This document shows positions 12,007 through 23,577 of a DNA stretch of 64,000 bases, piece by piece (the stretch's first letter is position 1; every line of letters starts with the position of its first letter). Both the position numbers and the translations under genes were made by a program. The stretch is from Cryptomeria japonica (taxonomy: Eukaryota; Streptophyta; Pinopsida; Cupressales; Cupressaceae): contig NC_081408.1 of NCBI RefSeq assembly GCF_030272615.1, positions 408,366,889 to 408,430,888 on the forward strand. The letters run 5' to 3'. The notes under the pieces were generated by a model that saw nothing but the letters and a program-made list of their open reading frames with translations, was not told where the DNA came from and ran no database searches.

Positions 12007-15000
12007 ATGGAACCTTCGTCTTCTTCTTCTAAAAAGAGTAGGAAAGGAAAAGAGCTGAACCCTGAAGAGAAGCCCAAGAGACAAAAGAAAGAAGGGAGAG
12101 CTCTGACTCAGGATTTGTTAGACCAGTGTCCCTCATCTAGTGTAAGGTCCAAAAAGATCAAAAGTGAGGAAGAAGAATTAGAGGATAGATTCCAAAATCT
12201 AGGAGACATTTGGACTGAAATCAGAGGACATGAGTTGTTTTTGTTTAGCTACAAAAGAAGGGATGCTCCTGAACCCATAAGTAATCTATGGAAGAAGAAC
12301 TTAGGCAAATTGGTAGTCCCAAATGTGTTTGTAGATGTAGAATTGATGAAAGCTCTGGTAGATTGCTACAATCCAAGAACCAAAACCATATGTGATTACA
12401 GAGGGAATACATTAGTAGTAATTAACAAACAGACTATTGATATGGTGTTTGATTTGGACTGGGAGGTGGAGGAGAATATCAATATGAAGAAACTTTCACA
12501 AGAATTCTTTAGTTTGGAAAATATCTACAGAACTTGGAGACTACCTATTCACAGGCCAAAAGTGGGTGGGCCATTTGTTCCGTTCAGCAAAGATGACAAG
12601 GTGTTGTTTGATGTCAACCATTTTCATCCTTATTTTAAATATACCTACTATGCTGCAGCTCAAGTATTAGGCCTAGAGGCTCATCCGCTCATGGATATTG
12701 GGGTTATGGTTCTGTGTGCTGATTTATAGTCAAAAGACCCTAGGTTGTTTGATTTTGCCACTTATATTGCAGATGCTTTAAATCATGGATTGGAAAAGTT
12801 GAAAGGGGACCTTGTGAATGTTCATTTTTCATTGTATTCCTTGTTAATGCATATCATTCTTTATTGTGGACAAGAGATTAATTTATGGTTAGATGATTTC
12901 TGCATTCGATCCTATGATAAAAATGGTTTGAAGAAGTCAGTTCAGTTATGGGTATCTGCATGGGACCAAAGGTTCATGAACAACCAGTACTGGCACTTTC
13001 AAGAATACTTTGTGAAACCTCTTAGTGCAGCTTTTGGGCAACACAGGGATTACACTTTGTCTCCCGAAATCAAAAGATTCCTCAGACCAAAGGACTTCTC
13101 TCCAGAATCACAGATCGATCATAATTGGGGTGATTGGTATTGCCGTAACAACCACACAGAAATCAGGGTATTTGGATATGAAGGAAAACCCCACATGCTC
13201 CCAATTACGGTGCCAAACAGGGTGGCTAGCTTGGAGATTATAAGACAATTGTCTATTGCCAGTGCTAAACACTTAACTGATTTTGGTAAACAATCTATTG
13301 TTCCAGGTTTATTGGTTTTCTCTGATTTCATTGTCAAAAGTTCAAAAAGTTATCATTTACTTCAGAATAAATTAGACTATTATGGTATGACTCTGGGTGA
13401 GCCTAGGGAAAACTTCGATCCTGAAGGATATATAAGAGCTGCCAGAGCATCACAAAAACTCAAAGCTGGAATACATGTGGCCAAAATGCCAGATGACCTG
13501 ATTAAGAACCTTGAAAGAGAGGAGGCCAAAGCCTTGAGAGAAAAGAGTGAGTTAGTTTGGGAGGCCTACAAATGGAAAAGGGCAAGGGGAATGATAGATG
13601 GATACCTAATTGGAAATCTCCAAGATCCTCTGGAAGTGGCTAAAAGGCTGCTTCAACATGAAGCAGAAATCATGCATAGAGTGCCTTCGCAATTCCTTCA
13701 TTTCATTAATACTGAGAAGGATAGTCAGCCCCTAGCCCACATGTCACCAAAATCGACTGCAAGTAGTATCCCTGCTGATTCTCCTAGAGAAGATTATCCT
13801 CCTGGTTTCGAAGCAGAAATGAACATGGACACTGGTGAAATTAACATCAAGGATGTTGTTGATATAAGAATGACTGAGCATGAGGATTTCGTTGCTGATG
13901 ATGGATTCGCCTCTTCCAGGGAATTCCTCTCATTTTTGTACCAATACAAAGGAGCTCATGTAAAACGAAGCATGGCTGGAAGACCAGAGGAGGAACAGAT
14001 GAAGAGATTGCAGGATGAGATTGATGTCCTCATGAAAGAAATGACTCCTGAGAAAGGGAGGAAATTATTAAAAGAGGTCGGTGTAATCATTTTCTCCAGT
14101 TGGGATATAAATTCAGCACTTTTATTTGATGGTTTCCTGAAGAAGCCAGATTTGAATCAACAGGTGATGCCTCAAGAGATAGACAAATTGTTCTTAGGCT
14201 CTGAATATGATCCAGACAAGAAAGCTCTCCTACAATGGGCATTATATCCAAAGGGGAAGAGGCCTATCATTGTGGACATTGAAGAAACCTTTGGGCACCT
14301 CATGGTCCATCATTTTGGAAAAACTGACCCTAGGGTCACTGCAAAACTCAACTTGGATGTTGCCAGATTGAACCTGGACCAGACAGAGTTTTTGGTCAGA
14401 CAGAACGTCACATATAAGGGGTTATATGAAAAATCTAAATAGGAGAATCAAAAGTTGCAAGCAAAAGTATTGCATCTAGAGAAAGGGACTCCTATCAGCG
14501 AATACACCTCATACCCCGCGGGACGTAGCTTGGATGATGTCTCTGATGCTCTGTACTGGAAGTATCAAGCAGAGAAAGCCAATAAACGCGCAGAAGGTAT
14601 CCAACAAAGGATGGACAAACTGGTCAATGACATCATAGGACATCGGTTTAACACCATGCTCTTACAGGTTGAACCATATTGGAAAGTATACGATGGAACG
14701 ATAAAAGCGTTAACAGAGCATGAGAGGTTAAAAGCACGACTACATGAAGTACTAAACAATGTCGATGCCATGACACCAGAGGAAAAGGCCGAGGGGACTG
14801 CGTATATGGAAAATCATGTCAAACTTGAAGATACGCTGAGAAGAGACCTAAAGGAATTGGATGATGAGAAACCCGTTGGAATGCCTTCCGTTTACAAAGA
14901 AGGAGAAGTGATATCCCTGGAGGATTTGCGAAAATAGCTCGCCAGCGTCAAGGATTGGGCCTTGTCAGAGATAGATCGAAGTAAGGATATGGCCCCTACT

Positions 15001-15156
15001 GTCAACCAGATAATATTCAAGTATCTGTCACTGGGAGATGAATTGAAGAAACAAACTCCTCGAATCAAAACCTTCAAAGACGATGATTACATCCATCATT
15101 TGGGGCTCCTAAATCTCTTTTTGCTTAAGTTTAGAAATATTCAAATTAACGATTAG
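12007..15156 (+). pseudogene. LTR-encoded accessory ORF of element C, 5' LTR copy
   Basis: The same gene as in the 3' LTR, interrupted by three in-frame TAG codons: residue 241 (12727, shared with the other copy), residue 812 (14440, GAG in the other copy) and residue 977 (14935, GAG in the other copy). There are no indels over 3.1 kb. Start ATG 12007 (MEPSSSSSKK) is preferred over an upstream GTG-initiated extension. By LTR biology this copy is generated from the 3' copy at each transposition. In the RNA of the element it lies upstream of the transcription start, so it would only be expressed from a promoter inside U3. Confidence 0.85.
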
Positions 15157-15870
15157 CATTGTGAAAGGTCGTGTCTCTTCATGAGAGGCCTTCATCCTCA
15201 TATATATATGAGAATGATTTTTGTAATGTAAGGGGATAGGGATTAGATAAGATGAAGATAGCGATAGATGACAGCCTGTAAGTCTTCTGTATACAAACTA
15301 TAATGGAATACAAATTTTGATCGACTATTTCTTTGCATATGTGTTGTGGATCATTTCATTTTCTTTTGGCAATCGTCTGTGATATTGTCTGATAAGATAA
15401 GGTTATTCATGTTCTTAAGATCAGATCTATGTTTTATATTATAATGTTGCAACAAAAGTTTTGCTTGCGGATTGTGATTGTTCCTTGCAAAGCTTAATTG
15501 ACTGGTCCCTTAAGGGTAGGGTTAAATTCACTCAATCAGCATATGATGTAAGCATTCATTTGGTTCCAAAAGAAATAATAACTGACAGGTTCATAAAGGG
15601 ATGAATTAAAAAACTGTCTCACAGGTTCGCACCATAAGTCCTAAAGAAAAGTGTAATGACTCTGTAACCCAAACAGCGAAGAAGGCACTGGCTAAATTAC
15701 AAGTTGCACCCATCATTTCATTCATAATTGATTATTTTAATAAGCAATAGGAGTAATTAAGAAACATAAAGCAAACAAACAACAATCTTGAACTCATCTG
15801 CTATATCTCCATTCAAGGAACTCATGCCATTTCAAGATCAAGATATATTAGATTAGGATGATAAATCTGC

Positions 15871-15879
15871 TATAAAAAG
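15871..15879 (+). promoter_or_regulatory. TATA box of element C, 5' LTR
   Basis: TATAAAAAG, identical at 27442 in the 3' LTR and conserved as GCTATAAAAAGCA in the diverged related LTR on the minus strand near 42170. It places the RNA start near 15900, so almost the whole 4.8 kb before it, including the ORF, is U3. Confidence 0.75.
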
Positions 15880-16064
15880 CACTGGTAATTGGAGACATTC
15901 AATGAATAGGTATACCCGCCTAGGTCCTGTAGAGCCTAAAGTGAGAGAGTTAGCAACCAAACAGGTTCACTCTATATGTTGGCCAAGTCAATTGGAGGGT
16001 TTGATCATAGGAGTTGGCATTTCCTTAGAACCTATCCAATCTATTGATTTGAGACCCAACAGAT

Positions 16065-16082
16065 TGGCGACTCTGCTGGGGA
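16065..16082 (+). promoter_or_regulatory. Primer-binding site of element C, tRNA-Arg-like
   Basis: TGGCGACTCTGCTGGGGA, three bases after the LTR end. Its complement ends in CCA preceded by a plausible acceptor strand and T-stem. From memory it resembles the 3' end of plant tRNA-Arg, used as primer by Ogre/Tat elements; the exact isoacceptor needs a tRNA alignment. Confidence 0.8.
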
Positions 16083-16476
16083 GAAGAATTAAAACTTTGC
16101 TGTGGGAAAGAACTCAGAAAAAATAACACATATCCTCTAGGAAAGAGGTGGCGACTCTGAAATAAGAATATCAATGCACGGAACAAGATCGGTTACAAAA
16201 GGACAATCTTTATCCCAATTAGATTTCTCTCAATGAAAGAACAAAAATAAAGAACCCATGAATGATTCCATGAGAGAAAGATACAACCAGTATAAACATG
16301 AAAGTAGCCAACATTCGCCCTTAAGAGAACAAGATAGAACAACAACTTCAAGCCCGGTGAATGAGGATTTGGTTGCAGCATATAAAGCTCAAAAGGGGTG
16401 ATGCTGAATTCCCCCTGGTTTTGAAAATCATGAAGCACGGTCCAGACAATACACACCACCTCCATCAGGATCAAGT
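16083..16476 (+). other. Element C leader, no gene
   Basis: 394 bp between primer site and gag start without coding potential on the plus strand. A minus-strand ORF here reads as hydrophobic nonsense and is taken as a shadow. Confidence 0.7.
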
Positions 16477-19400
16477 ATGGCAGACCCTGCAGATAGATTT
16501 ACAGATTTAACTAGACAAATGATGGAGGCAGCTGCTGAGATGAGAGATTCAGGAAGGACTCAGGAATGTTTGGAGCTGTGTGCTAAGTTGGGCATAAATG
16601 TTGGTGAGGATGACTTTAATAAAGATGTAAACAACTACAAGAAAACATATGCTCAAGGAGTGGGTAAAACAAAGGGTAATGATTTCAAAGCTTATGAGAA
16701 TCCCTTGTTTGGTAGCAGAAGGGATGATCGTGTGCAATCAAGTGCACCACCAGTCCAGCAAAGTTCACATACTCATAATCAGTACCCACCCCTTGGTCAA
16801 TTTTATAACCAACATCCACCCCCTACTCAGTTTCAATATCAACACCAGAATCAATACCCTCTTCCTTATCAAAATCAAATACCCTTATATGGTAATGTGA
16901 ACCAAAACTTTGGGAATCCTCATGGAGGGCATGGACTAATAAATATGGAGCAAATGAGGCAGTTTGATTTTTCAGGAATGATAGTGTACCCATATCCTAT
17001 CCCAAATGAAATCAGGACAGCGATACCAAAGTTCACAGGAAGTAATGCAGTTTCAGGTGAGGCTCACTTTAAAGCTTTTGATGCAGTAATTGAGGATTTT
17101 GGGTTACTATATGAAGATGTCAAGATCAGGTTGTTTATGCAATCATTAATAGAAGATGCAAGAGATTGGTTTAGGACGTTGCCTGATGCATCCATTAGAG
17201 ATCTTGCAGGATTCAAAGATTTGTTCCTTGAGCAGTATGGAGACCATAACAGCCCTGAGTTTGCTTTGCACGAAATCATTAGTATAAAGAAGGAGCAAAA
17301 TGAATCAGTGATAGATTTTAACAAAAGATTTAACAGGGTTTTAAACAAAATCCCCAACAGGATGAAACCAGTACCTGAGGTGAGCATTATGTATTATATC
17401 AATGCTTATGATAGTAAAACAAACTATGAGCTAAGAACCAGAAATCCTAGAGACCTCCGGGATGTTATGAAAGATGCCATTGTTATAGAAAACAACAGAA
17501 AGGCTACTGGTAAAGTGGGAAAGAGAGAGGATGCAAGGTTATACAATCCTAGAGCACCCAAGGCTAATAGAGATGAAGATAAGCTTGACAAAGTTTTAAA
17601 TGCCCTAAAAGATTTATCTATAAGAGTAAACAAAACAGAGAAGCAGCAATACTACCGTCCTGAGAGACCTAGACTACATGACATGCCTTATAACACCACA
17701 TGGAAGGATGGAAAACCAGTAGATAGGAACCACAGAGACAATCAACAAATTCCAGATCCTTTAAAAAGAATAGTAAATTATACTCAAGACGATGACATGT
17801 GGTGTTATGCTTGCAATATGCCACACGCTTCTTCTTTGTGTGCAGTAGAAAAAGGATTGCAAGAGGAAGAGGATAGCTATGAAGAACATGTGGATGATTC
17901 AACTGTTAATATGATATCATTTAGTCAGGAAGGAAGGTCAGATTCCATGAATATTGATCAATGCTCTGTCTTGCCTGTGACCACCAGCAAAAATGAAAGT
18001 GTTAAGCTCAGAATCCCTACTGAGGAAGAAAAAAGAAGAATTACAGCTTATGCCGTTGCACAAGCAAAAAGGACTTATGATTTAAGGAATAGGGTAGTGA
18101 ATCCAGAGCAAGGTAAACCTACTAGTCTTTTTATGAAAGAAACTGATGAGACACTCAAGCGAATAAACAAAGGAGCTATGACTAAGGAGGTTGTACCAAA
18201 GAATAATAAGAAGGGTCCTAATGTTCAAAAGGAAGAAACAGTAAAACTCCCTTCATCACAACACTCTACCTCATTTGATATCTCAACTGCATTAACACAA
18301 TTAAAAGTTTATGTTCCATTGATGGAAATAATGAGGTTTCCTGAGTATAGAGATAAAACTTTGGAGATGATTTCAGGTGTCCAAGAAGAAAAGACTAATG
18401 AACAGAAACAAGAGGTCCCAACAAGTGACAACAATGAACAAATGGCTCCTGTTATATACTTAGGGTCCACTATAACTAAAAACCCAACACAAGTAGACCC
18501 ATTTTATCTCACTTTGGTGATAAACAACAAAAGGCTGAAGAATTGTATGATCGATTCAGGGGCAGCCATAAATGTCATGCCTGTTGGGGTGATGAAAGAA
18601 CTAGGATTGGAAGTTGATACTACCTTTGGGAAATGCTATGCCATGGACAATAGATCAGTCCTAGTGGTTGGTATCATGAAGGATGTAGAGTTCAGATTAG
18701 CAGCCTATCCAGAAGCATCATATAAAATAGATATCACAGTGGTAGATGTTCCTCCAAATTATGGAATGTTATTGTCTAGACAATGGTCGAATATGATTGG
18801 TGGATATGTGCAGCTGGATTTGTCATATGCTACGATTCCAATAAATGGACAGGAAATAAAAATTGACAGGGAACCTCGGTCCACATATATCATAGAAGAC
18901 ATGGAAGAAGCAGTGAACCAAGTATGTTTTTTACAAACTGACATGGACAACTTCCAGGTACAGTTGACAAAACCTAAATTTAAAGAGTGGATCCCCATTG
19001 AGTCATGTCTAACTGAAAAGGATGGTCAGATATGGAAAATATTTTTTGATGGGTCTTGTAGCAAAGAAGGTAGTGGGGCTGGAATCCTTTTTATCTCACC
19101 CACAGGGGAAACTTACAAATATTCTTTCAAGTTGTTATTTGAATGTACAAATAACATTGCTGAATATGAAGCTCTACTCACTGGTCTTAACATAGCAGTC
19201 AAACATGGGATCAAATTGCTAAGTGTCTTTGGTGATTCAGAATTAATAGTCTCACAAGTAAAGGAAAGATATGCCTCAAAACACTTAAGACTGAAACAAT
19301 ACAGGAATGCTGTGTGGGATACCATGGAGCTTTTTGATGCTTTTCAGATAACCTGGATAGATAGGTCAAAAAACATCATGGCAGATTTTTTAGCAAATAT

Positions 19401-22400
19401 TGCATTAAAAGGCAATGATATAACACTAACTGGGATATCTGAAGTGGAAGTGAAAGTAAGACCATCTATTCCTGACAACTTGTATAATTGGCAAGTGTTT
19501 CAAGATGATGCAGATCTGTTGAACTTCTTACAGTGTATTGATCATTATCAGACTCAAGCTATAAATTTTAATGACTTTGTGGAGAAAACTGAAGGTAAGG
19601 AAACTTTATTTGGACATGAAATTATACAACTAAAATCAAATAAATTACCAAGAGGCCTAGTAGCATTAGAAAGAACCTTTAATGCTCAAGATGTGATTGA
19701 AACCAAAGGGTCAGCTGTTAAAGAGAATGATATTGAACAAATCAATCTAGGAAGCAAAGAAGCCCCCAAAAATGTTTTTATTGGAAAAAAATTAACTCCT
19801 ACTATGAGGCAACAACTGATAATATTGCTAAAAAGATACAAACATGTGTTTGCATGGTCTTATGAAGATCTCAAAGCTTACAGGGAAGATCTGTTTCAAC
19901 ATGAGATACCACTTAAACCAGAAGCTAAGCCATTCAGGCAAAAGTAGAGACCTATTAATCCTACATTGTTACCAAAAATGAGGGAAGAAATTATAAAGAT
20001 GAAAGACGCAGGAATAATTGAGCCATGCAGATATTCCACATGGGTTTCTAACTTGGTACCAGTCAGGAAGAAAAATGGGGATATTAGATTATGTGTAGAC
20101 TTTAGAAATTTGAATATATCATCTCTAAAGGATAACTATCCATTCCCAAATATGGATAACATGCTGCAGAGGGTAACAGGGTGTGAGCTGTTGTCTATGA
20201 TGGATGGATTTTCAGGTTACAATCAGGTGAAAGTTAGAGAAACTGAGAAATATAAGACAGCCTTCACAACCCCATGGGGCACTTATGTTTATGCATGAAT
20301 GCCATTTGGATTGACCAATGCTGGAGCTACTTTTCAAAGGGCAATGGATGTGGCTTTTGCAGAATTGATTGATGTAATCATGGTGGTATACCAAGATGAT
20401 CTGACTGCATACTCAAAGAAAGCTGATGATCACTGTGAACACCTTGAGAAGATATTTAAAAGAGCCTTAGAATATGGAATTTCCTTGAATCCCAAGAAAT
20501 GCCACTTTGGTGTTGAAGAGGGAAAACTACTTGGACACATAGTATCCAAGGAGGGGGTGAGAATTGACCCTGAAAGAGTAGCAGCTATCAATGAGGTTCC
20601 CATCCCTTGAACTATCAAAGCCATTCAATCATTCTTGGGACAAATTAATTTTGTGAGAAGGTTCATTTTGAATTTTGCAGACATAATAAAACCTATAGTA
20701 AGGATGTTGAAGAAAGAGGCCCAAATTGACTGGACTGAAGAGGCAATTGATTCTTTTGTGGCAATCAAAAGAGCAATTTCTGAGGCACCAGTACTAATTT
20801 CCCAAGATTTTGATAAACCATTTATGATATTCTCATTCGCCTCTTGTCACACTATAGCAGCAGTGTTGTTACAGAAAAATTCAGAAGGGTATGAGCAGCC
20901 CATTGCATACTTTAGCAAGTCTTTGAGCCCTTCAGAAGTAAAATATGAACTGAATGAAAAGCAAGCCTATGCTTTGGTCAAAGCAGTGAAACAATTTAGA
21001 CCATACTTAGTGGGGGCTGAAGGTATAGCTTATGTCCCGAATGCAGCAGTAAAAGATATCTTCAGATAGACTGAGGTCACGGGCAAAAGATGCAAATGGA
21101 TCAATCAGATACAAGAATTTAAAATTGAACTCAAAATTTCACAGGTTATCAAAGGACAAGGGCTGGCCAAACTCATGACAGGAACTGAAATTGAGGAGTC
21201 TGGTGTGAATCAGGTTCGATGGGAAGAAGCTAACTTCAGTATTGAAAGAACAGCATGGTACACCGATATCATATACTATCTCAAGCATTTGAAATGTCCA
21301 GATGGCATGACTGATAATCAGAAGAGAGCTCTGAAGCTAAAATCAGCAAGATGTGTAATTATCAATGGGGACCTATATTGGAAAAATAGAGATGGGATAT
21401 TGTTATTATGTCTAGACAACTACCAGGCAGACAAAGTTCTTCATGAAATGCATGATGGGGTTTGTGGTGGCCATTTCTCGGCTAAGACTACAGCACATAA
21501 AATATTGAGAGCTGGATATTATTGGCCATGTGTCTTCAATGATTCTTATAGATATGTCAGAAAGTGTGAATCTTGACAGAAGTTTTCAAATAAAACAAAG
21601 TATCAAGGATCACTCCCACTGAGACCAATGTTGGCTGAGGAACCATTTCAACAGTGGGGAATAGACTTTATAGGGGAAATATCAAAAAGGTCCAGTGGAG
21701 GACACAGATGGATATTGGTTGCTACAGACTATTTTACCAAATGGGTGGAAGCAATACCTACCAGACAAGCCACTAGTAAGGTGGTGATAAAATTCTTAAT
21801 GGAGAACATTATTACTAGATTCGGTGTTCCTGCAAGGATCATCTCAGATAATGGCATGTCCTTCAGATCAGAGGAATTCAACACTCTTTGTGAAGAATAT
21901 GGCATTAAGATATCACATTCTTCTCCTTACCACCCCCAGGGGAATGGGCAAGCTGAATCAAGCAACAAGAATATCCTAAAGATCATTAAAAAGATGCTGG
22001 GATAGAACAAAAAAGCATGGGATTCGAAGTTGAATCTTGCACTATGGGCAAACAGGATAACTGTGAAAAAATCTACAGGAAAGTCTCCATTTGAACTGGT
22101 TTATGGCAAAAGGGCCAGACTACCTTTGGATAACCTCTTACCTGTACACAGATTTATGATTCAAGAAGAGATAGATGTTGAAGATCCATCACAAGAAAGA
22201 ATAATGCAGTTGGTAGAACTTGATGAAGTCAGGGCAGAAGCTCAAAAGCAGAATATCAAGATTCAAAATCAAATGAAGAGATTATATGACAAGAGGACAT
22301 CAAACAGAAAATTTTGTGTAGGTGATTGGGTTTTAATATGGAATGCCAGGAGTCAAGACAAAGGCAAGCATGGTAAATTTGAAGCCCTGTGGATCGGCCC

Positions 22401-22512
22401 ATATGTGATTATAGACAAAAAAGGGGAGGATTCCTATTTGCTTCAAAACGCAACAGGAGAGGTCCAAGAATTGCCGGTGCATGGGCAATTCTTAAAAAGC
22501 TTCTTTTCTTGA
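16477..22512 (+). pseudogene. Element C gag-pol polyprotein (gag, protease, aRNase H, RT, gRNase H, integrase)
   Basis: One frame of 2,011 codons with six nonsense codons (19945 TAG, 20296 TGA, 20608 TGA, 21067 TAG, 21574 TGA, 22003 TAG) and no frameshift. Codon positions: gag core about 185-345 (FTGSNAVSGEAHFKAF, WFRTLPD, DFNKRFN); zinc knuckle C443-C446-H450-C455 (CX2CX3HX4C, one residue shorter than the norm); protease DSG at 693-695; archaeal-type RNase H 850-985 with D858, E898, D920, D970; RT about 1110-1350 with YQDD at 1305-1308; degenerate gypsy RNase H about 1390-1530 in which the catalytic DAS block reads FAS; integrase about 1650-2011 with an HHCC motif (last Cys lost to the 21574 stop), DDE acids in GIDFIG, SDNG and QAESSN, and GPYVI at the C-terminus. 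It would make all particle and replication proteins. Placement of the archaeal-type domain between protease and RT differs from element A. Confidence 0.92.
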
Positions 22513-22643
22513 ACATTCTGTATCACATGTACAGTAGATTAGGATCCATTTCCATTGTAAATACCATCTTAAATCTGCGCTGACCAGAGATTATGAATTC
22601 TTGAAGACATATTCAATATGCCTCCATTCTCAGTCAGAGCCGC
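22513..22643 (+). other. Element C 3' untranslated segment lacking an obvious polypurine tract
   Basis: Only 131 bp separate the integrase stop from the 3' LTR. The last bases before the LTR (TTCTCAGTCAGAGCCGC) are not purine-rich, whereas elements A, D, H and I have clear G-rich tracts at this position. Confidence 0.7.
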
Positions 22644-22740
22644 TGTTGAACACTATATTTGAAAATAAAAAATATAAAAAAAATGTATATTCCCATAGGC
22701 GTGAAGACTAAAAGATGTTTCGGCCAGCAAACTGTATCGA

Positions 22741-23286
22741 GCACTTCAAAAGATGTTTCATCGAAAGAATATTTTCATCGAAAAGAGGTACGTAAAGCGC
22801 CATACAAAAGTATTTCGACAAAAAGTTACCTTCGATGAATACAAAGAACCGCTCATCAATACCCCAAGTTTCATCGAAAAGGTAAAAGCAAAAAGCAAAA
22901 AGGGGCAAAAAGTGATTTCGAAGGGATATCATTACCGAAGAAACTCATAAAGCATTCATCGAAATGCAAGTTTTCATCGATGAACATGATGTCGAACAAA
23001 GGCAAAGTTGTTTCATCGATAAAGAGGGATATCGATGAAAAAAGGATATCGATGAACATACATAGGCCTTCACCGAAGAAAGAAACTCATCGAAGGAATG
23101 ATTTCGATGGAAATTGCAAGTGACTTATCGAAAAAGGGGTCTATCGATGAAAGAATGATTTCGATGAGTCTTAAAAGCGGCTTCTCGACATGAGCTATTC
23201 ACTGAAACAATAGTATCGAAGAAAATGAGCTTTCGATGGAAGATTTAAACACTCGGCCGAAGACAAGGGTTTCATCGATAACTTGA
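22741..23286. promoter_or_regulatory. TCATCGA/ATCGAT motif array in U3, 3' LTR copy
   Basis: Duplicate of the array at 11170-11715. One site differs: the CTCATCGATACC of the 5' copy reads CTCATCAATACC here (22853-22864). It lies upstream of the accessory ORF start (23578) and directly downstream of gag-pol. Confidence 0.7.
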
Positions 23287-23577
23287 AATATGAGCACTTT
23301 GAGCGAACTGTACTTCCCGCGAAAGAGTTAAAGGCCCAATTGAAGAGTGTCACATCTGCAATTAAGTTTAAACACTTGAGTAGCCGTTGTAGATGCAGAA
23401 CATTAACTGTGCACAAGTTGCCCATACGATTACAGTTGAACTGAGTGAATTTTCGTAAGAACCAGATCGATGCTAAAAGACTGAGAATTGCGAAGAACTT
23501 GCGGAGACTTGCGAACGATAACCAGAAGAGCTGAGCATTCCTCCAAGTAAGTGTTGTCTCTCGTATTTGCTGTAATT

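Larger units (their letters stand above)
11073..16061 (+). repeat. Element C 5' LTR (4,989 bp)
   Basis: Begins TGTTGAACAC and ends GAGACCCAACA. Layout: a 0.9-kb 5' portion with a dense TCATCGA motif array, the accessory ORF (12007-15156), about 0.7 kb of non-coding sequence, a TATAAAAAG box at 15871 and a short R-U5 of roughly 160 bp. The ORF is therefore wholly within U3. In this copy the ORF has stops at 12727, 14440 and 14935. Confidence 0.95.
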
